Positions 9,385-17,848 of a stretch of 64,000 nucleotides of DNA are shown here, piece after piece (position 1 is the first letter of the stretch; the number at the start of each line of letters is the position of its first letter). The stretch is from CAZMZW01 sp963802275. Lineage in GTDB: Bacteria; Chloroflexota; Anaerolineae; Anaerolineales; Anaerolineaceae. A program made the translations under genes and the position numbers. The stretch covers positions 1,178,001 to 1,242,000 of the forward strand of contig CAWDIB010000004.1 of NCBI GenBank assembly GCA_963802275.1, read 5' to 3'. The notes below the pieces were generated by a model, which saw only the letters and a program-made list of their open reading frames with translations, did no database searches and was not told where the DNA came from.

Positions 9385-10230
9385 ATGTCACCTGTTACTA
9401 TCTTAACTGACAGTAGCGCCTACCTGCCGCATGAATTAATTGCAAAATACCCCATCCGCGTCGTTCCGTTGACCCTGAACTGGGAGGGCGAAACCTACCG
9501 CGATGGAATTGACATTCAAGCCGGCGAGTTCTACCAGCGCCTTTCCAAATCCAGGACATTGCCGACCACCAGCCAGGTTTCAACGGGCGAGATGCTGACC
9601 AACGTCAACGAACTGCTCTCCGCAGGGCAGGATGTACTCATCCTGCCCATCTCCAGCAGCATTTCCAGCACCTACCAGAGCACCCTGGGAGTCATGAGCG
9701 AATTCCCCTCAAAACGCGTGGACTTGCTGGATACCAGGCTGGTTTCAATGGCTTTGGGTTTCCAGGTATTGACTGCTGCCCGGGCGGCGGCCAATGGTTC
9801 CTCGCTGGCTGAATGCGAGCAGGCTGCCCGGCGCGCCTATGGACAGATCGGCGTGTATTTCATCGTGGATACGCTGAAGTATCTGGCTGCCGGTGGGCGC
9901 ATCAATACCGCCAAGCGCCTGCTGGGAACCGCCCTGAACATCAAGCCCATCCTGGCCATCCTGGATGGCAAGATCGAACTGGTCAGCAGCGTGCGCACGC
10001 GCCGGAAAGCGATGGATGCCATGCTGGACCTGGTGGAAAAAGGCATTGGCGGACGTTCGCCGGTGCGCATCTCGGTTTTTCACGCCATGGCTGAGGAACT
10101 TGCCATCGAATTGATGGACATAGTCAAACAGCGCTTTTTACCCATTGAGTTGATATTGGCTGAGGTCAGCCCGGTGATCGGTGCGCATGTTGGACCGGGT
10201 ACCATCGCCATCGCTTACCAGGCAGGATGA
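9385..10230 (+). CDS. DegV family fatty-acid-binding protein
   Basis: 281 aa. It begins TILTDSSAYLP, the standard DegV N-terminus, then has PTTSQVSTGEM, ISSSISSTYQS, LDTRLVSMALG, YLAAGGRIN and GPGTIAIAY at the end. DegV/FakB proteins bind a fatty acid and, where a FakA kinase exists, present it for phosphorylation; no FakA is in this window. A -10-like TATACT lies about 30 bases upstream. It is convergent with the next gene, leaving four bases between stops. Confidence 0.92.
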   Translation: MSPVTILTDSSAYLPHELIAKYPIRVVPLTLNWEGETYRDGIDIQAGEFYQRLSKSRTLPTTSQVSTGEMLTNVNELLSAGQDVLILPISSSISSTYQSTLGVMSEFPSKRVDLLDTRLVSMALGFQVLTAARAAANGSSLAECEQAARRAYGQIGVYFIVDTLKYLAAGGRINTAKRLLGTALNIKPILAILDGKIELVSSVRTRRKAMDAMLDLVEKGIGGRSPVRISVFHAMAEELAIELMDIVKQRFLPIELILAEVSPVIGAHVGPGTIAIAYQAG

Positions 10231-10234
10231 TCTT

Positions 10235-11053
10235 CTAATCAATCGTCTGCCAGAGGAAACCAACATTCCGTTTTCCGAGGATGTGGTCGTCAAAAACCAG
10301 TTTACCTGATTCGCCTGCCAATCCGGCACACACATGCAGAGGTAAAAGGTGTTCCTCGCGTGGATGGCAATAACGGGCAGAAGGCGCGTTTTCCCAATCA
10401 ACTAAGCGCTTTTCAATTTCATTGGAGGATAATGTTCCGGCACAGGTTTCAATCAACCATTGCTGGAAAGCATCATTTTCATGGTCGGGCGAGTTTGCTT
10501 TTTGCCAATTAAATGCACTCATATTGTGAAACGAGAAACCTGACCCAATAACCAACACGTTTTCGGTTTGCAAGGCGCGCAATGCTTTACCCAGGTTGAT
10601 ATGGTGTGCAGCATTCAATCTTCTTATTAAAGAAAGCTGAATGCAAGGAATATCAGCATCGGGATACATCATCTTTAGCGGGATGAACACCCCATGGTCA
10701 AATCCGCGCTGGGGATCTATCTGGGCTGGAACACCGTTTTTGCTCAATAGATCAGCCAACTTTCCCGCTAAAGCAGGTTCACCGGGTGCTGGGTATTGGA
10801 TGGCATATGCCTCATCCGGAAAGCCGTAATAATCATAAAACATGGGCGGATTTTTTGCCCCCAAAAGGGTTGCTCTGGATTCTTCCCAATGAGCACTAAT
10901 AACAATAATTGCATCCGGTTTATTTAATTGGTCCGGTAAACGCGCGAGAAAATCAATCATTGATTTATGGCTGGGGTCACCCAGGATCGGCAGGGGACCG
11001 CCGCCATGACCGAAGTAAACCACTTGAATTCTCTTTTCTTGTGAGGATTTCAT
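10235..11053 (-). CDS. Class III extradiol ring-cleavage dioxygenase (LigB/DODA family)
   Basis: 272 aa, cytoplasmic. It carries the metal-site histidines of the DODA-type YgiD/LigB family: FGHGGGP near residue 15, SAHWEE (~58), FDHGVFIPLKMMYP (~118) and FSFHNMSAF (~173). The family opens catechol-type rings with a non-haem divalent metal and O2; E. coli YgiD is a DOPA dioxygenase. In an apparent anaerobe an O2-dependent role would be surprising, so the physiological substrate is open. Length and motif order are normal for the family. Confidence 0.88.
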   Translation of the reverse strand: MKSSQEKRIQVVYFGHGGGPLPILGDPSHKSMIDFLARLPDQLNKPDAIIVISAHWEESRATLLGAKNPPMFYDYYGFPDEAYAIQYPAPGEPALAGKLADLLSKNGVPAQIDPQRGFDHGVFIPLKMMYPDADIPCIQLSLIRRLNAAHHINLGKALRALQTENVLVIGSGFSFHNMSAFNWQKANSPDHENDAFQQWLIETCAGTLSSNEIEKRLVDWENAPSARYCHPREEHLLPLHVCAGLAGESGKLVFDDHILGKRNVGFLWQTID

Positions 11054-11154
11054 ACATCCATCCTTTTATTAATTGATTATTGTTCTCAACCCCATTTTAT
11101 GGTAATCTTAATTTAGAATATTCATACCGAAAAGGTGTGAAAGGAGTAAATCAA

Positions 11155-11292
11155 ATGGGTGAAGTAGGCAAGAAAGATAAAGGAAAAAGAGAAGAAAGGA
11201 AGAAATCCAAGCTGACCATCAAGGAGAAGCGAAAATTGAAACACGAGAAGAAATCCGGTACTTCTTCAACCCCCATTTTTCCATCCAATTAA
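11155..11292 (+). CDS. Small Lys/Arg-rich protein (45 aa)
   Basis: A 45-aa highly basic protein (roughly every second residue Lys or Arg from 6 to 38). The start ATG at 11155 has AAAGGAG eight bases upstream. The middle KLTIKEKRKLKHEKK is probably helical, with a Ser/Thr/Pro tail. A strong terminator 50 bases after the stop supports a real transcription unit. I do not recognise a family; nucleic-acid binding is plausible from charge only. Confidence 0.6.
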   Translation: MGEVGKKDKGKREERKKSKLTIKEKRKLKHEKKSGTSSTPIFPSN

Positions 11293-11340
11293 AGCAACAG
11301 GGAATAAGTATCGGAAATCCAAAATTCGTAAACAAAACCA

Positions 11341-11382
11341 AAAATCCCCGCATCTTTTTACAAGCGGGGATTTTTATTTTTT
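11341..11382 (+). terminator. Intrinsic terminator
   Basis: Stem AAATCCCCGC / GCGGGGATTT with an 11-base loop followed by TTTATTTTTT. It ends the small basic protein gene and could also work on the opposite strand for the epimerase gene. A very similar hairpin occurs at 26724-26757. Confidence 0.85.
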
Positions 11383-11424
11383 AATCAGGTGATTATTTTC
11401 AGGTGCTGCGGGATTTGCATTTTT

Positions 11425-12120
11425 TCATAAACCATGCAGCCAATCAAAGGTTCCCTGAAGGTCAGTGCTCTTGAAAACCAATGAACCGGCAATCACGCCA
11501 TCCACCCCGGCAGCACGCAGCCGCGGCACAGTCTGCTCGCGGATACCCCCATCCGCAAAGACTTTGGTTGTAACCTTACTTCCATATTTCAAGATCAATT
11601 CTTTCATCAGCCGCACGCGGTCATAAATGAATTCGGACGGCTGGACGCCCTTGATGCCCATCGGCGTGCCCATCAGCAGCACCAGGTCGATCAACTCCAG
11701 GTAAGGTGCAATGGTCTCCAGCGGCACATCCAGTCCCAAGACGATTCCAGCGGCAATTCCCTTTCGGCGGATGGCATCCAGGGCAGCAGGCACAATGGGC
11801 CCGTTTTCGGCATGTATGCTGATCAAATTCGCGCCTGCCTCGGCAAAATCAGCAATATGGTTCAATGGATTGTCCGTCATCAGATGCACATGAAAAGGGC
11901 GGGCAGTCAACGGGCGCAGGGCTTTAACGAGGTCGGCATAAAAGAGCAGGCCGGGCACAAAATGGGCGTCTGATACATCGATGTGATACATATCCGCCCA
12001 GGCATCCATGCGCTTGATCTCCTCGGCAAAACGGGTGGGGTCGGCCGACCATAAAGATACCTCAATGAGAAGCCTGGATTTTGGTAATTGCTGCCAAATA
12101 TTTTTTTTGTTTGTAATCAT
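11425..12120 (-). CDS. Ribulose-phosphate 3-epimerase family protein
   Basis: 231 aa TIM barrel of the Rpe family. Metal and catalytic pattern: HIDVSDAHFVPGL (usual HvDVMDG.FVPN), FHVHLM, and FADGGI for the usual VDGGI. The second Asp of the first motif is retained, while Met-Asp-Gly is changed to Ser-Asp-Ala. This suggests a relative such as an allulose-6-phosphate or other ketose-phosphate 3-epimerase rather than housekeeping Rpe. It is the last gene of the run starting with the CaCA exchanger, about 110 bases after the small membrane ORF, so co-transcription is possible but unproven. Confidence 0.85.
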   Translation of the reverse strand: MITNKKNIWQQLPKSRLLIEVSLWSADPTRFAEEIKRMDAWADMYHIDVSDAHFVPGLLFYADLVKALRPLTARPFHVHLMTDNPLNHIADFAEAGANLISIHAENGPIVPAALDAIRRKGIAAGIVLGLDVPLETIAPYLELIDLVLLMGTPMGIKGVQPSEFIYDRVRLMKELILKYGSKVTTKVFADGGIREQTVPRLRAAGVDGVIAGSLVFKSTDLQGTFDWLHGL

Positions 12121-12230
12121 ATGAATTACTATTTTATTAGGAATCGCGATAATACGCTCATTAATAAACCCACAATTTCTTCGATTACCCTTTAACGGAA
12201 TATCATATTGATTTTTTATTAATACACGGT

Positions 12231-12335
12231 CTATACATTTTTAGATTTCTTTCTTCTTATCCATTTTTCCAATTCAATTAGGGCATAAGCTGCCAGACAC
12301 ACTCCAATGACATCCAACCAGAGAAGGAATAGCAT
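12231..12335 (-). CDS. Small single-pass membrane protein (34 aa)
   Basis: 34 codons: start ATG 12335, stop TAG 12231-12233, with GAGG a few bases upstream of the start. The peptide has a hydrophobic stretch LFLLWLDVIGVCLAAYALI followed by an amphipathic, strongly basic tail (KWIRRKKSK), the positive-inside pattern of a one-segment membrane protein. It lies 78 bases downstream of the Nramp-related gene on the same strand. Small membrane peptides beside transporters sometimes regulate them, but that role here is inference. Confidence 0.5.
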   Translation of the reverse strand: MLFLLWLDVIGVCLAAYALIELEKWIRRKKSKNV

Positions 12336-12413
12336 GGGTACCTCAGAGCAAAACTTGATGATTTTCGACTTATAAAAAAAAGTTGGAGGAATTCAAAAAA
12401 CGGTTAGATGGTT

Positions 12414-13661
12414 TTAATTGATAAATGATGTGACCAACAGCAGTACTGTGATCAAGCTTATGGCAATCGTTAAAACCACCCCGGCGATATTTTGAAAACG
12501 GGTGTTGACCATTTTCCCCATCAGGCGGGGATTGTTCACCAACTTAAGGACAATCACCAGCAGGACCGGAAGGAAAATTGCGTTCAGCGTTTGCGAGAGC
12601 CACATCACCGAAAAGAGCGGCAGCCCGGGGATGAGGATGATCAGGGCGCTTACGAATATGACTGCCATAAAAATGGCGTAATAGACCGGCGCCTCGCGGT
12701 ACTTTTTATCCAGCCCGCGTTCCCAGCCGAAGGCTTCGCACAACGAATAAGATGTTGCTAGTGGAAGTACCGAACCGGCTAGCACCGATGCGCCCAGCAA
12801 ACCGGCCGCAAAAAGTGCCTTTGCACCAGCCCCTGCAAATGGCACCAGGGCAATCGCCGCTTCTTCGGCTGATTCCACACGGACGCCGTTGGCAAACAAG
12901 GTGGCGGCGGTGGCGATGATGATAAAGGCAGAGACCACATTTCCCCAGGCGGAACCGATGACCACATCCAGTCGGGTATATTTATAGTCTTTGATACCCA
13001 CTCCCTTATCCGCTACCGAGGATTGAATATAACAAATCCCCCAGGGTGTGATGGTGGTGCCCACCGTGGCCAATACCACCAGCAGGAACATGGGCGAGCT
13101 CTCAAAGGTGGGAACCAGGGCATCCTTGATCACCTCGCCCCAGTCCGGTTTACCCATGACGGCGGAGGCGATATAGCTGAGGGAGAACAAACTCAGCACC
13201 AATAGAAACTTTTCAACGGTAAAGTAAGAACCGGCAATGACTATCAGGATCAATAAAATGGCTGCCAGGGGAACCGCAATGTAGCGGCTGATGCCAAACA
13301 ATTCCGCGCCGGCAGCAATGCCGGCAAACTGCCCGACTGTGGTGCCGAGGTTGGCAATCAGCAGGCAGACCATGGAAAAGAGAGTCACGCGCACACCAAA
13401 GTTTTCACGGATCAGGTCAGAGGTACCCTTGCCAGTCACTGACCCCATACGGGCAGCCATTTCCGCCACCACCACCTCACCAAAGGTGACCACCAAGATA
13501 ATCCACAACATGCTATAGCCATAATTCGAACCAACCAGTGAATAGGTGGCGATACCGGAGGCATCATTATCCGCACTGGCGGTGATCAAGCCAGGCCCGA
13601 GGATGGCCAGGAAAAACATCACCCGCCGGAAAAGAGATCGAAAGAATTGTTTAATCTTCAC
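12414..13661 (-). CDS. Nramp-related metal ion transporter
   Basis: 415 aa with about 11 membrane segments. The first segment reads LGPGLITASADNDASGI where canonical Nramp/MntH has DPGN, and the sixth-segment region reads TPWGICYIQSSV instead of the MPHN-type motif, so the canonical Mn/Fe-coordinating Met/Asn are missing. It belongs to the wider Nramp superfamily; transported ion unknown (Mg or another divalent ion is possible). The start is GTG 13661 with GAGG upstream. It follows the CaCA exchanger by about 170 bases and probably shares its leader. Confidence 0.8.
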   Translation of the reverse strand: MKIKQFFRSLFRRVMFFLAILGPGLITASADNDASGIATYSLVGSNYGYSMLWIILVVTFGEVVVAEMAARMGSVTGKGTSDLIRENFGVRVTLFSMVCLLIANLGTTVGQFAGIAAGAELFGISRYIAVPLAAILLILIVIAGSYFTVEKFLLVLSLFSLSYIASAVMGKPDWGEVIKDALVPTFESSPMFLLVVLATVGTTITPWGICYIQSSVADKGVGIKDYKYTRLDVVIGSAWGNVVSAFIIIATAATLFANGVRVESAEEAAIALVPFAGAGAKALFAAGLLGASVLAGSVLPLATSYSLCEAFGWERGLDKKYREAPVYYAIFMAVIFVSALIILIPGLPLFSVMWLSQTLNAIFLPVLLVIVLKLVNNPRLMGKMVNTRFQNIAGVVLTIAISLITVLLLVTSFIN

Positions 13662-13834
13662 CAGGCACCTCGCGACCGCTCTTTATTCACCACCCATATT
13701 TTTTACCCTCACGGCGGAGGAATCGGGCGGGTGGAATTTCAATCCAAATTCTTTATATTCATGCTGTTCTTTAATTATATTCCCGAACCATCTCACAAAT
13801 CTGGCATATCTGGTTCCTAAAAATCGTTCAGGAA

Positions 13835-14866
13835 TTAATCCACCCCGAAGAAAATTGCGCGCAGGGTGACGAAGACGAAATACAAAAGGGTGAGATAGAT
13901 GGCGGTCTTTTTGCCTGCATCTCCCTTGTTGAACCACAAGATAACCCACAACAACGCACCGGTTAACGCCTCCCACGGCAGGTCCCACTGCACCAGCGCA
14001 GCCGGCACCCAGTAGGTGGAGATCAATGCCCCGCCGCCGATGGCAACCAGCGGGTTGGTGATATTGCTGCCCACCAGGGTACCCAGTGGAATGCCGCTGT
14101 CGCCATTACGCATACCGGATAAAGCCGTTGTAAGTTCCGGAAGAGCGGAAGCTATCCCCAGGGTGATCACCCCCAGCATGGACCCACCCAGCCCGGTGCG
14201 CGCTACGACCACTTCGGTGATCTGTAATGTGAACATCGCGCTGAGAATGGTGGCTGCAATAGCCAGCAGGGCAACACCCAAATACTGCCAGGCTTCTTTG
14301 CCATTGCGAGGGGTGTTCTCAGGCGCTTCACCATCCTCTGAAAAACCATTTTCTTCCGCCTTGTAGTATTTTTTCTCATCGTAATACAAAAATATTGTAT
14401 AGAGGAAAAAGGTGCCAAAGAGGATGGCCCCGTCCAGGCGTGAATAGGTGCCATCCACACCCAGGATGATGCACATCAGGGTGGTGCCGATCATGGGAAT
14501 CATGCTCTTCCAAAGAAAATACTTCTTAAAATGAAGGGTACCAGCAATAAAAATGACCATGCCCAAAATCAGTGTCTGCTGGATGACATCTGAACCAATG
14601 TTGGCGCCCAATACGATGGCAGAACTGACCCGGTAATCCAGCACGCCGCTGAGGATGCCCACCGAGGCGGTGTAATGTGAAGCTATCTCGGGGATACTGG
14701 TGGCCAGCGAGACCACCGTCACACCCACAAACGTGGTGGAAAGCCGGAAATAGTTGGCCAAACCGGTGAACTTGACCACGGCAATGTTGGCACTGATGAC
14801 CAGCACCGCAGTGGAGAGCAACCCGGCGATAACAAGGACCCAGATGTTTGTCAGATATGATGCCAT
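13835..14866 (-). CDS. Sodium/calcium exchanger (CaCA) family protein
   Basis: 343 aa with 10-11 membrane segments and the two inverted alpha repeats of the CaCA family: VSLATSIPEIASH and GANIGSDVIQQ in the first half; ASALPELTTALSG and GTLVGSNITNPL in the second. It exchanges Ca2+ or another cation against Na+ or H+ across the inner membrane. An acidic cytoplasmic loop (~180-200) separates the halves. The start ATG is preceded by GAAAGG and, 17 bases before, by an intrinsic terminator, so expression depends on readthrough or antitermination. Confidence 0.88.
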   Translation of the reverse strand: MASYLTNIWVLVIAGLLSTAVLVISANIAVVKFTGLANYFRLSTTFVGVTVVSLATSIPEIASHYTASVGILSGVLDYRVSSAIVLGANIGSDVIQQTLILGMVIFIAGTLHFKKYFLWKSMIPMIGTTLMCIILGVDGTYSRLDGAILFGTFFLYTIFLYYDEKKYYKAEENGFSEDGEAPENTPRNGKEAWQYLGVALLAIAATILSAMFTLQITEVVVARTGLGGSMLGVITLGIASALPELTTALSGMRNGDSGIPLGTLVGSNITNPLVAIGGGALISTYWVPAALVQWDLPWEALTGALLWVILWFNKGDAGKKTAIYLTLLYFVFVTLRAIFFGVD

Positions 14867-14882
14867 GATGATACCTTTCTAT

Positions 14883-14910
14883 AAAAAAGAGCCGCATAAG
14901 AGTGCGGCTC
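14883..14910 (-). terminator. Leader terminator (attenuator) upstream of CaCA gene
   Basis: On the minus strand, stem GAGCCGCA / UGCGGCUC with loop CUCUUA followed by UUUUUU, ending 17 bases before the CaCA start codon. Its position between promoter and gene marks it as an attenuator. The loop plus the preceding A (ACUCUUA, 14897-14903) is perfectly complementary to the loop of the hairpin at 14925-14941. Confidence 0.8.
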
Positions 14911-14924
14911 TGAATAACAAATTG

Positions 14925-14941
14925 AACTGACTCTTACAGTT
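14925..14941 (-). promoter_or_regulatory. Hairpin with loop complementary to the attenuator
   Basis: On the minus strand AACUG / CAGUU stem with a 7-base loop UAAGAGU. The loop is the exact reverse complement of ACUCUUA in the terminator loop. The first base of the stem is the last base of the upstream small ORF's stop codon, so a ribosome at that stop would mask the hairpin. Confidence 0.6.
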
Positions 14942-15030
14942 TATACCTCAACACGCTGATGCCCACCCAAACTGGAAGGATCATCCAGGACGTGCTTTTG
15001 AATATTGCGATACAGTTTTTCCAATTCCAT
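14941..15030 (-). CDS. 29-aa leader ORF
   Basis: ATG at 15030 to TAA at 14941-14943, encoding 29 residues (MELEKLYRN..., ending GGHQRVEV). It starts about ten bases after the predicted transcription start and has no clear Shine-Dalgarno. The peptide is charged and probably helical at first, then DDPSSLGG. Placed between a strong promoter and a terminator, it looks like a leader peptide that couples translation to attenuation. It could also be an independent small protein. Confidence 0.5.
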   Translation of the reverse strand: MELEKLYRNIQKHVLDDPSSLGGHQRVEV

Positions 15031-15047
15031 GATTGCAACAGCAGGGT

Positions 15048-15076
15048 AGTATAGTCTCGTTATTCACAGCCGTCAA
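15048..15076 (-). promoter_or_regulatory. Sigma70-type promoter of the ion-transport operon
   Basis: On the minus strand TTGACG (15071-15076), 17-base spacer, TATACT (15048-15053). Expected transcription start is near 15041, giving a leader of about 175 bases before the CaCA start. Confidence 0.75.
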
Positions 15077-15279
15077 TCATTTCCAAAGAATATTAACAAG
15101 AATGCTGTCAAATTTAATTCAAGATATTCAAAATTAAGGACTTAAATGGCAGGAAAAATGATAACGATGCTGTCACCACCCACCATCACGCTTCACATTC
15201 ATTAAAACTGAAAACGCATCAGGAAGATAGAGAAGTGGTATAAGATAATCACATCTAATCAATGAGAAAGGAGATATAT

Positions 15280-15999
15280 ATGAATTCCGCCATAAAAAAA
15301 GCAGCTATCATTCAAACGCTTTCTCCCCGCCAATGGATTAAATTGATCTTGGTGTATGCCATCTTCCTCATCATCTTGCTGACTTTAGGGAATGATTTTC
15401 TCTGGTGGCAGGCATGGATTTATTCCCTGCTGGTCTTTTCAGCCGGCATCGGTGGACGCTGGTGGGCTGAAGCGCGTCATCCGGGAATTCTGGTGGAAAG
15501 AACCAGTTTCATTGGTTCGGCAAATGTTAAATCCTGGGATAAAATCCTGGCTCCCTTAATGGCACTCAGCATTGCCTATCCTTTGGTCATCGTGGCTGCC
15601 CTTGACCATCATTATGGATGGTCGGCCAATTTCCCAACCTGGCTGACTGTTGCCGGCCTGTTCCTTGTTTTTATCGGGTATGCATTTGCCACCTGGGCGC
15701 TGGCTGAGAACCGCTTTTTTGCCGGTGTGGTGCGCATCCAAACCGAGCGCGGCCACACAGTCTGCGATACAGGACCGTACCGCATCGTACGCCATCCCGG
15801 TTATGCAGGGAATGCCTTAGCCTTGCCTGGCATGGTGCTGGCTTTAAGTTCGGTCTGGACTTTGATTCCAGCAGCTTTTGCACTGATCATCATCATTTTG
15901 AGAACATTGATGGAAGATAAAACATTACAGGCGGAACTGCCGGGCTACCGCGAGTATGCCCAGCGGGTGCGCTTTCGCTTGTTCCCTGGTATTTATTAA
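15280..15999 (+). CDS. Isoprenylcysteine carboxyl methyltransferase family protein
   Basis: 239 aa integral membrane methyltransferase of the ICMT/PEMT type. The second ATG (15280) is chosen because AAAGGAG sits 6-8 bases upstream; the first ATG overlaps it. The C-terminal cofactor region is canonical: GPYRIVRHPGYAGNAL, then MEDKTLQ, GYREYAQRVRFRLFP. Members methylate small lipophilic or isoprenoid substrates in bacteria; the substrate here is not evident. No operon partner. Confidence 0.85.
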   Translation: MNSAIKKAAIIQTLSPRQWIKLILVYAIFLIILLTLGNDFLWWQAWIYSLLVFSAGIGGRWWAEARHPGILVERTSFIGSANVKSWDKILAPLMALSIAYPLVIVAALDHHYGWSANFPTWLTVAGLFLVFIGYAFATWALAENRFFAGVVRIQTERGHTVCDTGPYRIVRHPGYAGNALALPGMVLALSSVWTLIPAAFALIIIILRTLMEDKTLQAELPGYREYAQRVRFRLFPGIY

Positions 16000-16064
16000 T
16001 CTGCCATTTCCTTTCAAAATCTGTCCGCCATGAAATCTGTTTTTTTTGATGAAGGAACCGTTAT

Positions 16065-16622
16065 TTAATCTTTAATCTCAATCATCACTTCATTGTGTTT
16101 AACAAACCAAGGGGTGAAGGGCGGGTCATAACCGGCAATGACCGGTTCACCCGCTGCCTGATAATCATGCGCATTGATCCAATCGCGCAGCTGGTCAATC
16201 CGCCTGGAGAAATTCCTTTGATTGAATTGTCCGGGGAAACGAATGATCGCCATGCTTCTATCTGAATGCTGTCTAAATGAAATGGATTTATTTTAAGGTT
16301 CAGGCAGCGTTTCCATGGTAAATTGCTTGGGCATGGTAAATGCCACCGTGTAATCTGTCTCCCCGATAACGGTCACCGTGGTTGTCATGTCGATTTTTTG
16401 CGAATCCTGGGCAGCTGTGATAGGAGAAGTCATGCTGATCTTTTGTTTGGCGAGGTTATTGCCAAAAATAAAATTTACCGGCGGGCTGAAACCGCGGTTG
16501 ACTGCATCGTTGTAATCCTCTGCGGATACCTGAACTTCCGCTGTAATAAACGGTTCATATTTTCGTATCTCAAAGGGTTTATCTTCAAGAACCAGATGAT
16601 AGTGAGGGGTTTCAATTGACAT
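16065..16622 (-). pseudogene. SOUL haem-binding family protein with in-frame stop
   Basis: Codons 1-109 (from ATG 16622) and the codons after 16293 together give a full SOUL domain: YHLVLEDKPFEIRKYEPF, FIFGNN, KISMTSPITA, FTMPKQFTMETLPEP at the front, and RFPGQFNQ, YDPPFTPWFVKHNEVMIEI at the back. They are in the same frame, separated by one TAA at 16293-16295 and 13 sense codons (NKSISFRQHSDRS). SOUL proteins bind haem or related compounds. Either a nonsense change, a base-calling error or, less likely, readthrough explains the stop. Confidence 0.8.
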
Positions 16623-16800
16623 ATTGAAATCTTATCCCATACTACCAGTGCTACATATTAACAAGTTGTTTGAATAGGATTCAACCCAGCCAAGGGAATG
16701 ATCATGCACTTGTTAAAATCAAATATTCTTCTTTTAGAAAGCCAAAAGGTGATAATGGTAAAGTTAAAAAAATAAGAGTCGTAATGAGGACGGATACAAA

Positions 16801-17730
16801 ATGAAGACAATTGGAAAGTGGCTGGCAAGAATTTTGCTTGTGATCCTCGCGTTACTAACACTCATCGCCGCGGTTGTGGCAATGGTATTCACGCTGCTGG
16901 ACAAGACCAATGGTTCAATAGAATCCTCAGGCGTACGGCGCACTTACCTGTTGCACGTGTCAGATAATCTTGATTTTACCAAACCGGTGCCACTCGTCAT
17001 CAGCCTGCACGGGTTTGCCGAATGGCCAGCCCACCAGATGCAGATCAGCGGCTGGAATGACCTGGCGGATGAGCAGGGCTTTATCGTCGTCTACCCATCT
17101 GGCACTGGCTTCCCCAAGCGATGGAAGGCGGGTGGACAACCGGATGGTTCAGCGGATAAATGGCAGGATGTTACCTTTATTTCCGATTTGATCGATGAGC
17201 TGGAAAAGCAATTCGATATTGACCCAGCACGCATCTATGCCAATGGGCTCTCCAATGGCGGCGGGATGGCCCACCTGCTTGGCTGTACATTATCGGACCG
17301 CATCGCTGCGGTAGGAAGCGTGGCAGGTGCTTTCGTCTTTCCGCTGGAGGACTGCCATCCTGCCAGGCCAGTGCCGATGATTGCCTTTCATGGCACGGTG
17401 GATCCGATCGTACCTTACCTGGGTGGTCCTACCCGAGACTTCATCTTCCCGTCCATTCCTCAATGGATGGCAGATCGCGCAATCATGAATGAATGCAATG
17501 CATCACCCACTCAATTGCCTGCCAATGGTGAAGCGAGCGGCGTTCGCTATTCCGGCTGTAGCCAAGGTGCAGATGTGGTTTTTTATTCCATCCAAAGCGG
17601 CGGGCATTCCTGGCCGGGCGGCGAACCCCTGCCGGAATGGATCGTCGGTTATACCACCAAGGATATCCAGGCCACCAAAACTATGTGGGAGTTCTTCCAG
17701 AAATTTTCGCTGAACGATAAAAACAAGTGA
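16801..17730 (+). CDS. Secreted/membrane-anchored esterase (PHB depolymerase/LpqC family)
   Basis: 309 aa alpha/beta hydrolase. Residues ~8-35 form a membrane anchor or uncleaved signal. Catalytic Ser in GLSNGGGMA, Asp in AFHGTVDPIVPY and His in SGGHSWPGG are all visible; the oxyanion region is SLHGFAEWP. Related enzymes hydrolyse polyhydroxybutyrate, feruloyl or acetyl esters outside the membrane. The start has GAGG 12 bases upstream. Substrate unknown. Confidence 0.87.
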   Translation: MKTIGKWLARILLVILALLTLIAAVVAMVFTLLDKTNGSIESSGVRRTYLLHVSDNLDFTKPVPLVISLHGFAEWPAHQMQISGWNDLADEQGFIVVYPSGTGFPKRWKAGGQPDGSADKWQDVTFISDLIDELEKQFDIDPARIYANGLSNGGGMAHLLGCTLSDRIAAVGSVAGAFVFPLEDCHPARPVPMIAFHGTVDPIVPYLGGPTRDFIFPSIPQWMADRAIMNECNASPTQLPANGEASGVRYSGCSQGADVVFYSIQSGGHSWPGGEPLPEWIVGYTTKDIQATKTMWEFFQKFSLNDKNK

Positions 17731-17848
17731 CCTGGGGGACATTTTTGGGTTTAACATGATTTGTGAAAGATATTTTCAGATAATTCATCCAAGATATCTG
17801 ATTTATAATAATTTTTTTGACGGATAGAACTATAAAGAGCATAGTTAA

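Noticed and set aside
14866..15076. Manganese (yybP-ykoY) riboswitch in the CaCA leader
   Set aside because: The conserved yybP-ykoY core sequence is not present; a terminator and small ORF are seen instead.
16658..16861. 67-codon minus-strand frame near the esterase start
   Set aside because: It overlaps the esterase start on the other strand, with no ribosome-binding site or similarity.
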